From Pseudomonas sp. FP453 (GTDB lineage Bacteria; Pseudomonadota; Gammaproteobacteria; Pseudomonadales; Pseudomonadaceae): a DNA stretch of 64,000 nucleotides. Positions 24,201-35,800 of the stretch are shown one piece after another. A program made the position numbers and the translations under genes. How positions within the stretch are numbered: position 1 is the stretch's first letter; every line of letters begins with the position of its first letter. The notes under the pieces are model-generated. The model was not told the DNA's origin, ran no database searches, and saw only the letters and a list, made by a program, of their open reading frames with translations. The stretch lies in contig NZ_CP117435.1 of assembly GCF_030687495.1 (NCBI RefSeq), positions 310,001 through 374,000 of the forward strand, read 5' to 3'.

Positions 24201-26865
24201 TGTCGCCAACACCCTGGAAGAGAACTCGGCCGTAGAAGGCACCGTCGCCGGTACCTTCGTTGCCAAAGACGAAGAGACGCCGCGCGACGGCCTGACCATC
24301 AGCTTCACTCCGGGCAGCAACGACGCGGGCTACTACGCCATCGTTGGTAACAACGTGGTGCTGACCCAGGCGGGCGCGAACTTCGTCAACGCTGGCAATC
24401 AACTGCCAAAAATCGACCTGACTGTCACCGACCCAGAAGGCCTGAACTCCAAAGGTTCCGACCAACCAGTGGTTAACCTGCACAACGATGTGCCGGTGAT
24501 CACCGTTGTCGCGAACACCCTGGAAGAAAACTCGGCCGTTGAGGGTACCGTCGCTGGTACTTTCGTTGCCAAAGATGAAGAAACCCCACGTGATGGCCTG
24601 ACCATCAGCTTCACGCCGGGCAGCAACGAAGCTGGCTACTACGCCATCGTTGGTAACAACGTCGTGCTGACCCAAGCGGGCGCGAACTTCGTTAACGCTG
24701 GCAATCAACTGCCGAAGATTGACCTGACCGTTACCGACCCAGAAGGCCTGAACTCCAAGGGTTCCGACCAGCCAGTGGTTAACCTGCATAACGATGTGCC
24801 GGTGATCACTGTTGTTGCGAACACCCTGGAAGAGAACTCGGCCGTAGAAGGCACCGTCGCCGGTACCTTCGTTGCCAAAGACGAAGAGACTCCACGTGAC
24901 GGCCTGACCATCAGCTTCACGCCGGGCAGCAACGAAGCTGGCTACTACGCCATCGTTGGTAACAACGTCGTGCTGACCCAAGCGGGCGCGAACTTCGTTA
25001 ACGCGGGTAACCAGCTGCCAAAAATCGACCTGACCGTTACCGATCCAGAAGGCCTGAACTCCAAAGGTTCCGACCAGCCAGTGGTCAACCTGCATAACGA
25101 CGTGCCGGTGATCACCGTTGTCGCCAACACCCTGGAAGAGAACTCGGCCGTAGAAGGCACCGTCGCCGGTACCTTCGTTGCCAAAGACGAAGAGACCCCA
25201 CGCGACGGCCTGACTATCAGCTTCACGCCAGGCACCAACGACGCGGGCTACTACGCCATCGTTGGCAACAACGTCGTGCTGACCCAAGCGGGCGCGAACT
25301 TCGTTAACGCTGGCAATCAACTGCCGAAGATTGACCTGACCGTTACCGACCCAGAAGGCCTGAACTCCAAAGGTTCCGACCAACCAGTGGTCAACCTGCA
25401 CAACGACGTGCCGGTGATCACCGTTGTCGCCAACACCCTGGAAGAGAACTCGGCCGTAGAAGGCACCGTCGCCGGTACGTTCGTCGCCAAAGACGAAGAG
25501 ACTCCACGTGATGGCCTGACCATCAGCTTTACGCCGGGCAGCAACACGCAGGGTTACTACGCCATCGTTGGCAACAACGTTGTGCTGACCAAAGAAGGTG
25601 CTGACTTCGTCAATGCTGGCAACCAGCTGCCGAAGATCGACCTGACTGTTACCGACCCAGAAGGCCTGAACTCCAAGGGTTCCGACCAACCAGTGGTTAA
25701 CCTGCACAACGATGTGCCGGTGATCACTGTTGTCGCCAACACCCTGGAAGAAAACTCGGCCGTAGAAGGCACCGTCGCCGGTACCTTCGTTGCCAAAGAC
25801 GAAGAGACGCCACGTGATGGCCTGACCATCAGCTTTACGCCGGGCAGCAACACGCAGGGTTACTACGCCATCGTTGGCAACAACGTTGTGCTGACCAAAG
25901 AAGGTGCTGACTTCGTCAATGCTGGCAACCAGCTGCCGAAGATCGACCTGACCGTTACTGATCCTGAAGGTCTGAACTCCAAAGGTTCCGACCAGCCAGT
26001 GGTCAACCTGCATAACGATGTGCCGGTGATCACTGTTGTTGCTAACACCCTGGAAGAAAACTCGGCCGTAGAAGGCACCGTCGCCGGTACCTTCGTTGCC
26101 AAAGATGAAGAAACCCCACGTGATGGCCTGACCATCAGCTTCACGCCGGGCAGCAACGACGCGGGCTACTACGCCATCGTTGGCAACAACGTTGTGCTGA
26201 CCAAAGAAGGTGCTGACTTCGTCAATGCTGGCAACCAGCTGCCGAAGATCGACCTGACCGTTACTGATCCTGAAGGTCTGAACTCCAAAGGTTCCGACCA
26301 ACCAGTGGTTAACCTGCACAACGACGTGCCGGTGATCACCGTTGTCGCCAACACCCTGGAAGAAAACTCGGCCGTAGAAGGCACCGTCGCCGGTACCTTC
26401 GTTGCCAAAGACGAAGAGACTCCACGTGACGGCCTGACCATCAGCTTCACGCCGGGCACCAACACGCAGGGTTACTACGCCATCGTTGGCAACAACGTTG
26501 TGCTGACCAAAGAAGGTGCTGACTTCGTCAATGCTGGCAACCAGCTGCCGAAGATCGACCTGACCGTTACTGATCCTGAAGGTCTGAACTCCAAAGGTTC
26601 CGACCAGCCAGTGGTCAACCTGCATAACGATGTGCCGGTGATCACTGTTGTTGCTAACACCCTGGAAGAAAACTCGGCCGTAGAAGCACCGTCGCCGGTA
26701 CCTTCGTTGCCAAAGATGAAGAACCCCACGGATGGCCTGACCATCAGCTTCACGCCGGGCAGCAACGACGCGGGCTACTACGCCATCGTTGGCAACAACG
26801 TTGTGCTGACCAAAGAAGTGCTGACTTCGTCAATGCTGGCAACCAGCTGCCGAAGATCGACCTGA
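21238..26865 (+). CDS. lapA: LapA segment 1: retention module, Ig-like domains, start of repeat array 1
   Basis: Residues 1-125 form the LapA retention module ([51 protein letters not shown]). A TAAG motif at residues 106-109 is the expected LapG cleavage site between the two alanines. A glycine/alanine-rich linker follows. Two Ig-like domains lie at about 160-370 ([38 protein letters not shown]) and a VCBS-like segment with [15 protein letters not shown] at about 370-470. Repeats start near residue 470. The segment ends in the fourteenth repeat after missing bases near 26686, 26722, 26730 and 26818; the first three restore the frame, the fourth breaks it. Confidence 0.8.
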   Translation: MSSVAVVKSIVGQVFAVSPEGIRRLLVEGDRLFAGEQVDTGAAGAVSLELADGRTIDLGRDTQWSANAPDSVTDLSAATAQAAPSVAELQQAIAAGADPTQDLEATAAGPTSAGADGAAGGGHSFVVLEATAGVVDPTIGYPTTGLNAGDAVGTTQTGATDTNGPDARSVTITLTATPSITEAGGVVVYTVFITQAPTSDLTVTLSNGLSVVIAAGQTSGALNVTFAGNDTPYLDASSISATITGTAGGGNLIITTDPAPAVTQINDTIDTTTVTLTATPSVNEGGQIVYTATVNNPAQTDVVIKLSNNTTITIEAGKSSGTVSVDTPANLADGKDLAVSVTITGATGGNYEDLAINPAPATSTVVAVDDPSVLAPDTNTIAEDGVATGNVLSNDSDIDNVLSVATFQVGGNTYNAGQTATIEGVGSITIGADGAYTFTPVKDYNGEVPTIGYTTNTGSSSTLNVTVTPVNDAPVIEVTGNTLVENTAVAGTVAGTFVARDAETPAAQLKVVFTGDSNKDGYYAIVDNNVVLTQKGADFVNAGNQLPQIDLTVTDPEGLNSNGAAQPTVTLQNDVPVIEVVANTIVEDTATAGTVAGTFVAKDEETPRDGLTISFTPGTNDAGYYAIVGNNVVLTQAGANFVNAGNQLPKIDLTVTDPQGANSTGSDQPVVTLQNDVPVITVVANTLEENSAVEGTVAGTFVAKDEETPRDGLTISFTPGSNTQGYYAIVGNNVVLTKEGADFVNAGNQLPKIDLTVTDPEGLNSKGSDQPVVNLHNDVPVITVVANTLEENSAVEGTVAGTFVAKDEETPRDGLTISFTPGTNDAGYYAIVGNNVVLTQAGANFVNAGNQLPKIDLTVTDPEGLNSKGSDQPVVNLHNDVPVITVVANTLEENSAVEGTVAGTFVAKDEETPRDGLTISFTPGTNDAGYYAIVGNNVVLTQAGANFVNAGNQLPKIDLTVTDPEGLNSKGSDQPVVNLHNDVPVITVVANTLEENSAVEGTVAGTFVAKDEETPRDGLTISFTPGSNDAGYYAIVGNNVVLTQAGANFVNAGNQLPKIDLTVTDPEGLNSKGSDQPVVNLHNDVPVITVVANTLEENSAVEGTVAGTFVAKDEETPRDGLTISFTPGSNEAGYYAIVGNNVVLTQAGANFVNAGNQLPKIDLTVTDPEGLNSKGSDQPVVNLHNDVPVITVVANTLEENSAVEGTVAGTFVAKDEETPRDGLTISFTPGSNEAGYYAIVGNNVVLTQAGANFVNAGNQLPKIDLTVTDPEGLNSKGSDQPVVNLHNDVPVITVVANTLEENSAVEGTVAGTFVAKDEETPRDGLTISFTPGTNDAGYYAIVGNNVVLTQAGANFVNAGNQLPKIDLTVTDPEGLNSKGSDQPVVNLHNDVPVITVVANTLEENSAVEGTVAGTFVAKDEETPRDGLTISFTPGSNTQGYYAIVGNNVVLTKEGADFVNAGNQLPKIDLTVTDPEGLNSKGSDQPVVNLHNDVPVITVVANTLEENSAVEGTVAGTFVAKDEETPRDGLTISFTPGSNTQGYYAIVGNNVVLTKEGADFVNAGNQLPKIDLTVTDPEGLNSKGSDQPVVNLHNDVPVITVVANTLEENSAVEGTVAGTFVAKDEETPRDGLTISFTPGSNDAGYYAIVGNNVVLTKEGADFVNAGNQLPKIDLTVTDPEGLNSKGSDQPVVNLHNDVPVITVVANTLEENSAVEGTVAGTFVAKDEETPRDGLTISFTPGTNTQGYYAIVGNNVVLTKEGADFVNAGNQLPKIDLTVTDPEGLNSKGSDQPVVNLHNDVPVITVVANTLEENSAVEAPSPVPSLPKMKNPTDGLTISFTPGSNDAGYYAIVGNNVVLTKEVLTSSMLATSCRRST

Positions 26866-29800
26866 CCGTTACTGATCCTGAAGGTCTGAACTCCAAAGGT
26901 TCCGACCAACCAGTGGTTAACCTGCACAACGACGTGCCGGTGATCACCGTTGTCGTCGCCAACACCCTGGAAGAAAACTCGGCCGTAGAAGGCACCGTCG
27001 CCGGTACCTTCGTTGCCAAAGACGAAGAGACTCCACGTGACGGCCTGACCATCAGCTTCACGCCGGGCACCAACACGCAGGGTTACTACGCCATCGTTGG
27101 CAACAACGTTGTGCTGACCAAAGAAGGTGCTGACTTCGTCAATGCTGGCAACCAGCTGCCGAAGATTGACCTGACCGTTACCGATCCAGAAGGCCTGAAC
27201 TCCAAGGGTTCCGATCAACCAGTGGTCAACCTGCACAACGATGTGCCGGTGATCACTGTTGTCGCCAACACCCTGGAAGAAAACTCGGCCGTTGAGGGTA
27301 CCGTCGCCGGTACCTTCGTTGCCAAAGACGAAGAGACTCCACGTGATGGCCTGACCATCAGCTTCACGCCGGGCAGCAACGAAGCTGGCTACTACGCCAT
27401 CGTTGGCAACAACGTTGTGCTGACCAAAGAAGGTGCTGACTTCGTCAATGCTGGCAACCAGCTGCCGAAGATCGACCTGACTGTTACCGACCCAGAAGGC
27501 CTGAACTCCAAAGGTTCCGACCAACCAGTGGTCAACCTGCACAACGACGTGCCGGTGATCACCGTTGTCGCCAACACCCTGGAAGAGAACTCGGCCGTAG
27601 AAGGCACCGTCGCCGGTACCTTCGTTGCCAAAGACGAAGAGACTCCACGTGACGGCCTGACCATCAGCTTCACGCCGGGCAGCAACGAAGCTGGCTACTA
27701 CGCCATCGTTGGTAACAACGTTGTGCTGACCCAAGCAGGCGCGAACTTCGTCAACGCTGGTAACCAGCTGCCAAAAATCGACCTGACCGTCACCGACCCA
27801 GAAGGCCTGAACTCCAAGGGTTCCGACCAACCAGTGGTCAACCTGCACAACGATGCGCCGGTAATCGAAATTGCGGCCAACACCATTGTTGAGGACACCG
27901 CCAGCGCAGGCACCGTCGCCGGTACCTTCACCGCGACCGACGAAGAAACCCCACGTGATGGCCTGACTATCGACTTCACGGGCAACAGCAACGCCGACGG
28001 CTACTACAGCCTCTCCGGCAACAACGTCGTGCTGACCCAAAAAGGTGCGGACTTCGTCAACGCCGGCAACCAGCTGCCAAAAATCGACCTGACCGTCACC
28101 GACCCACAAGGCCTGCACTCCAACGGCACTGGCCAACCAACCGTCACCCTGGTTGACGACACCCCGACCGCCATCGACAACCACATCGAAGGCAACGAAG
28201 ACACCCCGATCGAACTGACCTGGGCGACCTTCGGCGTTCAGGATGAAGACACCACCAGCCCAGGCGTGGTGTTCACCAGCCTGCCGGCCGGTTCCATCGA
28301 GTACAAAGTCGACGGCGAGTGGGTCAAGCTCACCACGGCCGACCTGAAAACCGACACCTCGGCAGGCAAGGTCTTCACCCAGGCTGATTTCGATGCGCAC
28401 AACGTGCGTTACAGCCCGGCGGAAAACGAATCCGGCGATGACACCTTCGGCGGCACTGGCGTGGGCAACAAGCAAGGTGACTACACCGAGCTGAAATTCC
28501 AGGCCACCGACGGCAACTCCTACAGCGACACCAAAACCATCACCGTGGATATCCACCCGGTGACGGATGTGCCGGTGTTGACCATCGGCCAAGTGCCAAC
28601 CGGTCTGACCATTCAGACCTGGACCGGCGGCAACCTGCCGGGTGCCCTGGGCACCAACGGCCAAGGCGTGACCGACTCCAACACCCTGATCAAGGTGATC
28701 AACGGCCAAGCCGCCGGTAGCGCAGCCACCACGGGCGTGACCAGCGATGTCAACAACGGCAACGTGGCCGAAGGCACCGCGACCAAAGTGTCCGGCCTGG
28801 TCTACCTGGAAGCCGGCAAGAGCTACACCTTCACCGGTACAGCCGACGACAGCCTGGCAATCACCGTGGGCGGCAAGCTGGTTGCTTCCGAGACCTGGAG
28901 CCAAGGCAGCGGTATCAATGGCTCGGCCTTCACGCCGACCGAGTCGGGTTACTACACCCTCGACATCTACCACTACAACCAGAACGGCCCGGGCAACTAC
29001 AACGTCAACGTGTCGGTCAACAACGGCCCGTCGGTATCGCTGGGCAGCAGCGGCGTGCAGACCTACACCAGTATCGAAGCGTTGAAAGACGCCGGCATGG
29101 TGCTGGGCGATAGCCACGTGGTGAATGGCGAAGGCTATTACACCGGCAACGTCTACAACCACGGCCTGGAAGACACCGCGATCAAGATCGCGCCGATTGA
29201 CGTCAAGTTTGTCGACACCGACGGCTCGGAATCCCACAAGGTCGAAATCAGCGGCCTGCCGGAAGGCACCGTGCTGACCGACGGCACCCATACCATCACC
29301 TCGACCGGCGCAAACACGCTGTACGACGTGAGCACCTGGAACCTGGGCACCCTGAGCGTTACCCCGTTCAAGGACTCGACCGCCAGCTTCGACCTGACCG
29401 TGAAAGCCACCGCCAAAGAGCAGAGCACCGGCGTTGAAGAAGTCACCACCGGCAAGATCAGCGTGGTGGTTACAGCCGTCAACGACGCGCCAGTACTGGG
29501 CAACGAATCGACCAACGCGTTCGGCGACACCTACATCGAAGGCAAGCCAGGCGGCTACGTCGCGGCGAACCTGACCATCACCGACGTCGACAACACCACC
29601 CTGCAAAGCGCCAAGGTCACGCTGGTCAACCACCTGACCGACGACGTGCTGATCGCGGATGTCAGCAACACCAAGATCACCGTCAGCTACGACAAGACCA
29701 CCGGTGTGCTGACCCTGTCCGGCGAAGCCACCAAGGCTGAATACCAGGAAGTCCTGCGTTCGGTGCACTTCGCCAGCGAAAGCGAAGACCCGAGCCCGGT

Positions 29801-32800
29801 CAACCGCAACCTGACCATCACCGTGAACGACGGCCAGGCGGATTCGGCGCCAGTGACCTCCGTGATCTACGTGGTGCCGGTCAACGATGCGCCGGTGATC
29901 AGCTTCGACAGCACCAAGTTTGTCGAGCAAAAAGGCGCCGTGGCACTGGTTGAAAAACTGAGCATCACCGACGTCGACAACCAAACCTTCAGCAAAGTGG
30001 TGGTCACCGTTGATCACCTGGTGTCTGGCGACCTGCTCACCAACGCCGACGTGCTCAAGGCCCTCGCCGTTGCCGGTATCACCATCACCGAAAGCGGCAG
30101 CGCCGCCGATGGCAAGATCGTCTACACCCTGACCAGCAACTTGCCGGCCGGCAGCAGCGCCGCCGACTTCATCAAGCTGGTTGAAGCGATCACCTTCCAG
30201 GCCCCGGGCAACAACCCGGCCGGTACTGATCGCACCGTGAGCATCTCTGTCACCGATAACGGTGGCGGTAACCTCGACCGAGAGCCGCCAGAAACCAGCA
30301 CTGCGAATGGCAAGGTGACTGTCGAGCTGTTCAACGATGCGCCGACTGCAACCGGTAGCTCTACCGGCGCAGACGAAGACCACGCGGCCACGATCGTACT
30401 GAGCGGCGCCGATGTGGACGGCACCGTTGCCAAGTTCGTCATCACCACCTTGCCGGAGAACGGCAAGCTGTACAGCGACGAAAGCATGACCACCGAACTC
30501 AAGGTCGGTGACTCGGTGCCTGCGGGCGCTGACGGCAAGGCGTTGGTCTACTTCAACCCAACGGCTGACTGGAGCGGCACAACGGCGGTCACCTTCACGG
30601 CGGTCGACAATGCCGGTAAAGCCAGCGACGTCACCACCGCGCCTGTGACCATTGCACCGGTCACCGACACCCCGCACCTGGGCCTGCTCGGTGGCGGCGT
30701 CGTCAGCGCGATCAACTTCGACAGCGCGAACCTCAACGGTTCGTGGGGCACCGTCGCCGTCGGCAATGCCAACAATGCAGCCGGCACCGGTCCTGCCACC
30801 CAGTGGATGACCGGCAACAGCGACGGCAAGGTCGAAATCGGCCAAAGCAGCATCTACGGCGTCGAGACCCCGGGCAACAGCCAGGTCATCGAGCTGGAGA
30901 AAAACGCCGGCGACGACTCCAGCCTGTACACCATCATCAAGGCTGAAAGCGGCACCGCTTACAGCATCTCGGTCGACTACTCGCCGCGTCTCGGTCACGA
31001 GAACGATTCGGTGATCGACGTATTCTGGGGCGGCGTCAAAGTCGGCACCCTGGACACCACCGTCGTGGGCATGAAGACCTACACCTTCGTGGTGCCGGTC
31101 ACTGCCGACGGTGATGCCAAGCTCGAATTCAAGGCCCCGGCCGGCGATACCAACAACTCCTACGGCGGCGTGCTGGACAACATCAGCGTGACCCAGGTGC
31201 TGAACACCGGCCTGGAAGACCACGCAATCAAGCTGTCGGCGATTGACGCCTACGCCACCGACAAGGATGGCTCCGAGACGCTCAAGCTGGAAATCAGCGG
31301 CATCCCGGCAGGCGCGACCATTTCCGATGGCGCGGGCCACACCTTCACCGCGACGGCCGGCAATCAAAGCGTCGACATCAGCGACTGGAGCCGAGCCACA
31401 CTGGTCTACAACCCGGTGGCAAACGCCTACGGCGTGGTCAACCTGACCGTGACCGCTACGGCGCAGGATGGCGATGCGTTGCCTAAGTCCGAGTCGATCA
31501 CGCTGCCGATCAACGTGATTTCGGTCAACGACCTGCCCGTCATCGAAGTGGTTGCCAACGCCCTGGTGGAAGGCCAAGTGGCGGAAGGCACCGTTGCCGG
31601 TAACTTCACCGTCAGCGATGTGGAAACCCCGGTTGCCCAGCTGAAAGTCACCTTCACCGGCGACAGCAACAAAGATGGCTACTACACCCTCGTTGGCAAT
31701 GCCGTGGTGCTGACCCTGGCGGGTGCGAACTTCGTCAACGCTGGCAACAAACTGCCGGCGATTGATCTGACCGTGACCGATGCCGACAAAGGCAGCGCGC
31801 ATGATGCGGCCACGCCGGATGTGACGTTGGTTAACGATGTGCCGGTTATCACTGTTGCTCCGGCCACGATTGAAGAGAACTCGGCCGCTGTAGGTACTGT
31901 CGCCGGTACCTTCACCGCGACTGATGAAGAGACTCCTCGTTCGGGTCTGACCATCACCTTCACTCCAGACAGCAACTCGGCTGGCTACTACGCCATCGAC
32001 GGCAACAATGTTGTGCTGACCAAGGCGGGTGCTGATTTCGTCAACGCTGGTAACCAGCTGCCGAAGATTGACCTGACCGTTACTGATCCAGCGGGCGCTC
32101 ACTCGAATGGCGAAGGCCAACCGACTGTTAACCTGGTTAACGACGTGCCGGTCATCACCGTTGCTCCGGCTACCATCGAAGAGAACTCCGCCGCTGTAGG
32201 CACCGTCGCCGGTACCTTCACTGCGACTGACGAAGAGACTCCTCGTTCGGGTCTGACCATCACCTTCACTGGCAACAGCAACTCGGCTGGCTACTACGCC
32301 ATCGACGGCAACAATGTTGTGTTGACCAAGGCGGGTGCGGACTTCGTCAACGCTGGTAACCAGCTGCCGAAGATTGACCTGACCGTTACTGATCCAGCAG
32401 GCGCTCACTCGAATGGCGAAGGCCAGCCGACTGTTAACCTGGTTAACGACGTGCCGGTCATCACCGTTGCTCCGGCTACCATCGAAGAGAACTCCGCCGC
32501 TGTAGGCACCGTCGCCGGTACCTTCACTGCGACTGACGAAGAGACTCCTCGTTCGGGTCTGACCATCACCTTCACTGGCAACAGCAACTCGGCTGGCTAC
32601 TACGCCATCGACGGCAACAATGTTGTGTTGACCAAAGCAGGTGCTGATTTCGTCAACGCTGGTAACCAGCTGCCGAAGATTGACCTGACCGTTACTGATC
32701 CAGCGGGCGCTCACTCGAATGGCGAAGGCCAACCGACTGTTAACCTGGTTAACGACGTACCGGTCATCACCGTTGCTCCGGCCACGATTGAAGAGAACTC

Positions 32801-35800
32801 CGCCGCTGTAGGTACCGTCGCCGGTACTTTCACTGCGACTGATGAAGAGACTCCTCGTTCGGGTCTGACCATCACCTTCACTCCAGGCAGCAACTCGGCT
32901 GGCTACTACGCCATCGACGGCAACAATGTTGTGCTGACCAAGGCGGGTGCGGACTTCGTCAACGCCGGCAACCAGCTGCCGAAGATTGACCTGACCGTTA
33001 CTGATCCAGCGGGCGCTCACTCGAATGGCGAAGGCCAGCCGACTGTTAACCTGGTTAACGACGTGCCTGTGATCACCGTTGCTCCGGCCACGATTGAAGA
33101 AAACTCGGCTGCCGTTGGTACTGTCGCCGGTACCTTCACCGCGACTGACGAAGAGACCCCACGTTCGGGGCTGACCATCACCTTCACTCCGGGCACCACA
33201 CTGATGTTACTACGCCATCGACGGCAACAATGTTGTGCTGACTAAGGCAGGCGCGGACTTCGTCAACGCTGGTAACCAGCTGCCGAAGATTGACCTGACC
33301 GTTACTGATCCAGCAGGCGCTCACTCGAATGGCGAAGGCCAGCCGACTGTTAACCTGGTTAACGACGTGCCTGTGATCACCGTTGCTCCGGCCACGATTG
33401 AAGAAAACTCGGCTGCCGTTGGTACTGTCGCCGGTACCTTCACCGCGACTGACGAAGAGACCCCACGTTCGGGGCTGACCATCACCTTCACTCCGGGCAC
33501 CAACACTGATGGTTACTACGCCATCGACGGCAACAATGTTGTGCTGACTAAGGCAGGCGCGGACTTCGTCAACGCTGGTAACCAGCTGCCGAAGATTGAC
33601 CTGACCGTTACTGATCCAGCAGGCGCTCACTCGAATGGCGAAGGCCAGCCGACCGTTAACCTGGTTAACGACGTGCCTGTGATCACCGTTGCTCCGGCCA
33701 CGATTGAAGAAAACTCGGCTGCCGTTGGTACTGTCGCCGGTACCTTCACCGCGACTGACGAAGAGACCCCACGTTCGGGGCTGACCATCACCTTCACTCC
33801 GGGCACCAACACTGATGGTTACTACGCCATCGACGGCAACAATGTTGTGCTGACTAAGGCAGGCGCGGACTTCGTCAACGCTGGTAACCAGCTGCCGAAG
33901 ATTGACCTGACCGTTACTGATCCAGCGGGCGCTCACTCGAATGGCGAAGGCCAACCGACTGTTAACGTGCACAACGACGTGCCAGTCATCACCGTTACAG
34001 CTAATACTCTGGAAGAGAACTCGGTCACTACAGGCACCGTCGCCGGTACCTTCGTTGCAACCGACGAAGAAACCCCACGTGCTGGCCTGACGATCACCTT
34101 CACGGGCAACAGCAACGCGGCTGGCTACTACAGCATCTCTGGCAACCGCAACGTCGTGCTGACCAAAGCAGGTGCTGACTTCGTCAACGCTGGCAACCAG
34201 CTGCCGAAAATCGACCTGACCGTTACTGATCCTGAAGGTCTGAACTCCAAAGGTTCCGACCAGCCAGTGGTCAACGTGCACAACGACGTGCCGGTCATCA
34301 CCGTTACCGCCAACACCCTTGAAGAGAACTCGGTCACTACAGGCACCGTCGCCGGTACCTTCGTTGCGACTGACGAAGAAACCCCACGTGCTGGCCTGAC
34401 GATCACCTTCACTGGCACTAGCAACGCTGCCGGTTACTACGCGATCTCTGGCAACAACGTAGTGCTGACCAAAGCAGGTGCTGACTTCGTCAACGCCGGC
34501 AACCAGCTGCCGAAAATCGATCTGACGGTTACTGACCCAGAAGGCCTGAACTCCAAAGGTTCCGACCAACCAGTGGTCAACGTGCACAACGACGTGCCGG
34601 TCATCACCGTTACCGCCAACACCCTTGAAGAGAACTCGGTCACTACAGGCACCGTCGCCGGTACCTTTGTCGCGACCGACGAAGAAACTCCGCGCGCTGG
34701 CCTGACGATCACCTTCACTCCAGGCACCAACGGCGCTGGCTACTACGCCATCTCCGGCAACAACGTTGTGCTGACCAAAGCAGGTGCCGACTTCGTCAAC
34801 GCCGGTAACCAGCTGCCGAAAATCGACCTGACCGTCACCGACCCAGAAGGCCTGAACTCCAGCAACAACGCGCAGCCAGTGGTCAACCTGCATAACGACG
34901 TGCCGGTCATCACCGTTGTCGCCAACACCCTGGAAGAGAACTCGGTCACCACGGGCACCGTCGCCGGTACCTTCGTTGCAACCGACGAAGAAACCCCACG
35001 TGCTGGCCTGACGATCACCTTCACGGGCAACAGCAACGCGGCTGGCTACTACAGCATCTCTGGCAACAACGTCGTGCTGACCAAAGCAGGTGCTGACTTC
35101 GTCAACGCTGGCAACCAGCTGCCGAAAATCGACCTGACCGTTACTGATCCTGAAGGTCTGAACTCCAAAGGTTCCGACCAGCCAGTGGTCAACGTGCACA
35201 ACGACGTGCCGGTCATCACCGTTACCGCCAACACCCTTGAAGAGAACTCGGTCACTACAGGCACCGTCGCCGGTACCTTCGTTGCGACTGACGAAGAAAC
35301 CCCACGTGCTGGCCTGACGATCACCTTCACTGGCACTAGCAACGCTGCCGGTTACTACGCGATCTCTGGCAACAACGTAGTGCTGACCAAAGCAGGTGCT
35401 GACTTCGTCAACGCCGGCAACCAGCTGCCGAAAATCGATCTGACGGTTACTGACCCAGAAGGCCTGAACTCCAAAGGTTCCGACCAACCAGTGGTCAACG
35501 TGCACAACGACGTGCCGGTCATCACCGTTACCGCCAACACCCTTGAAGAGAACTCGGTCACTACAGGCACCGTCGCCGGTACCTTTGTCGCGACCGACGA
35601 AGAAACTCCGCGCGCTGGCCTGACGATCACCTTCACTCCAGGCACCAACGGCGCTGGCTACTACGCCATCTCCGGCAACAACGTTGTGCTGACCAAAGCA
35701 GGTGCCGACTTCGTCAACGCCGGTAACCAGCTGCCGAAAATCGACCTGACCGTTACTGATCCTGAAGGCCTGAACTCCAAAGGTTCCGACCAACCAGTGG

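Noticed and set aside
21163..26625. 1,820-codon open frame on the minus strand opposite lapA (also long ones at 26778-33020 and 33184-38826)
   Set aside because: They repeat with the 306-bp period of lapA and arise because its GC-rich codons leave no stops in one antisense frame. No ribosome site and no recognisable domain.
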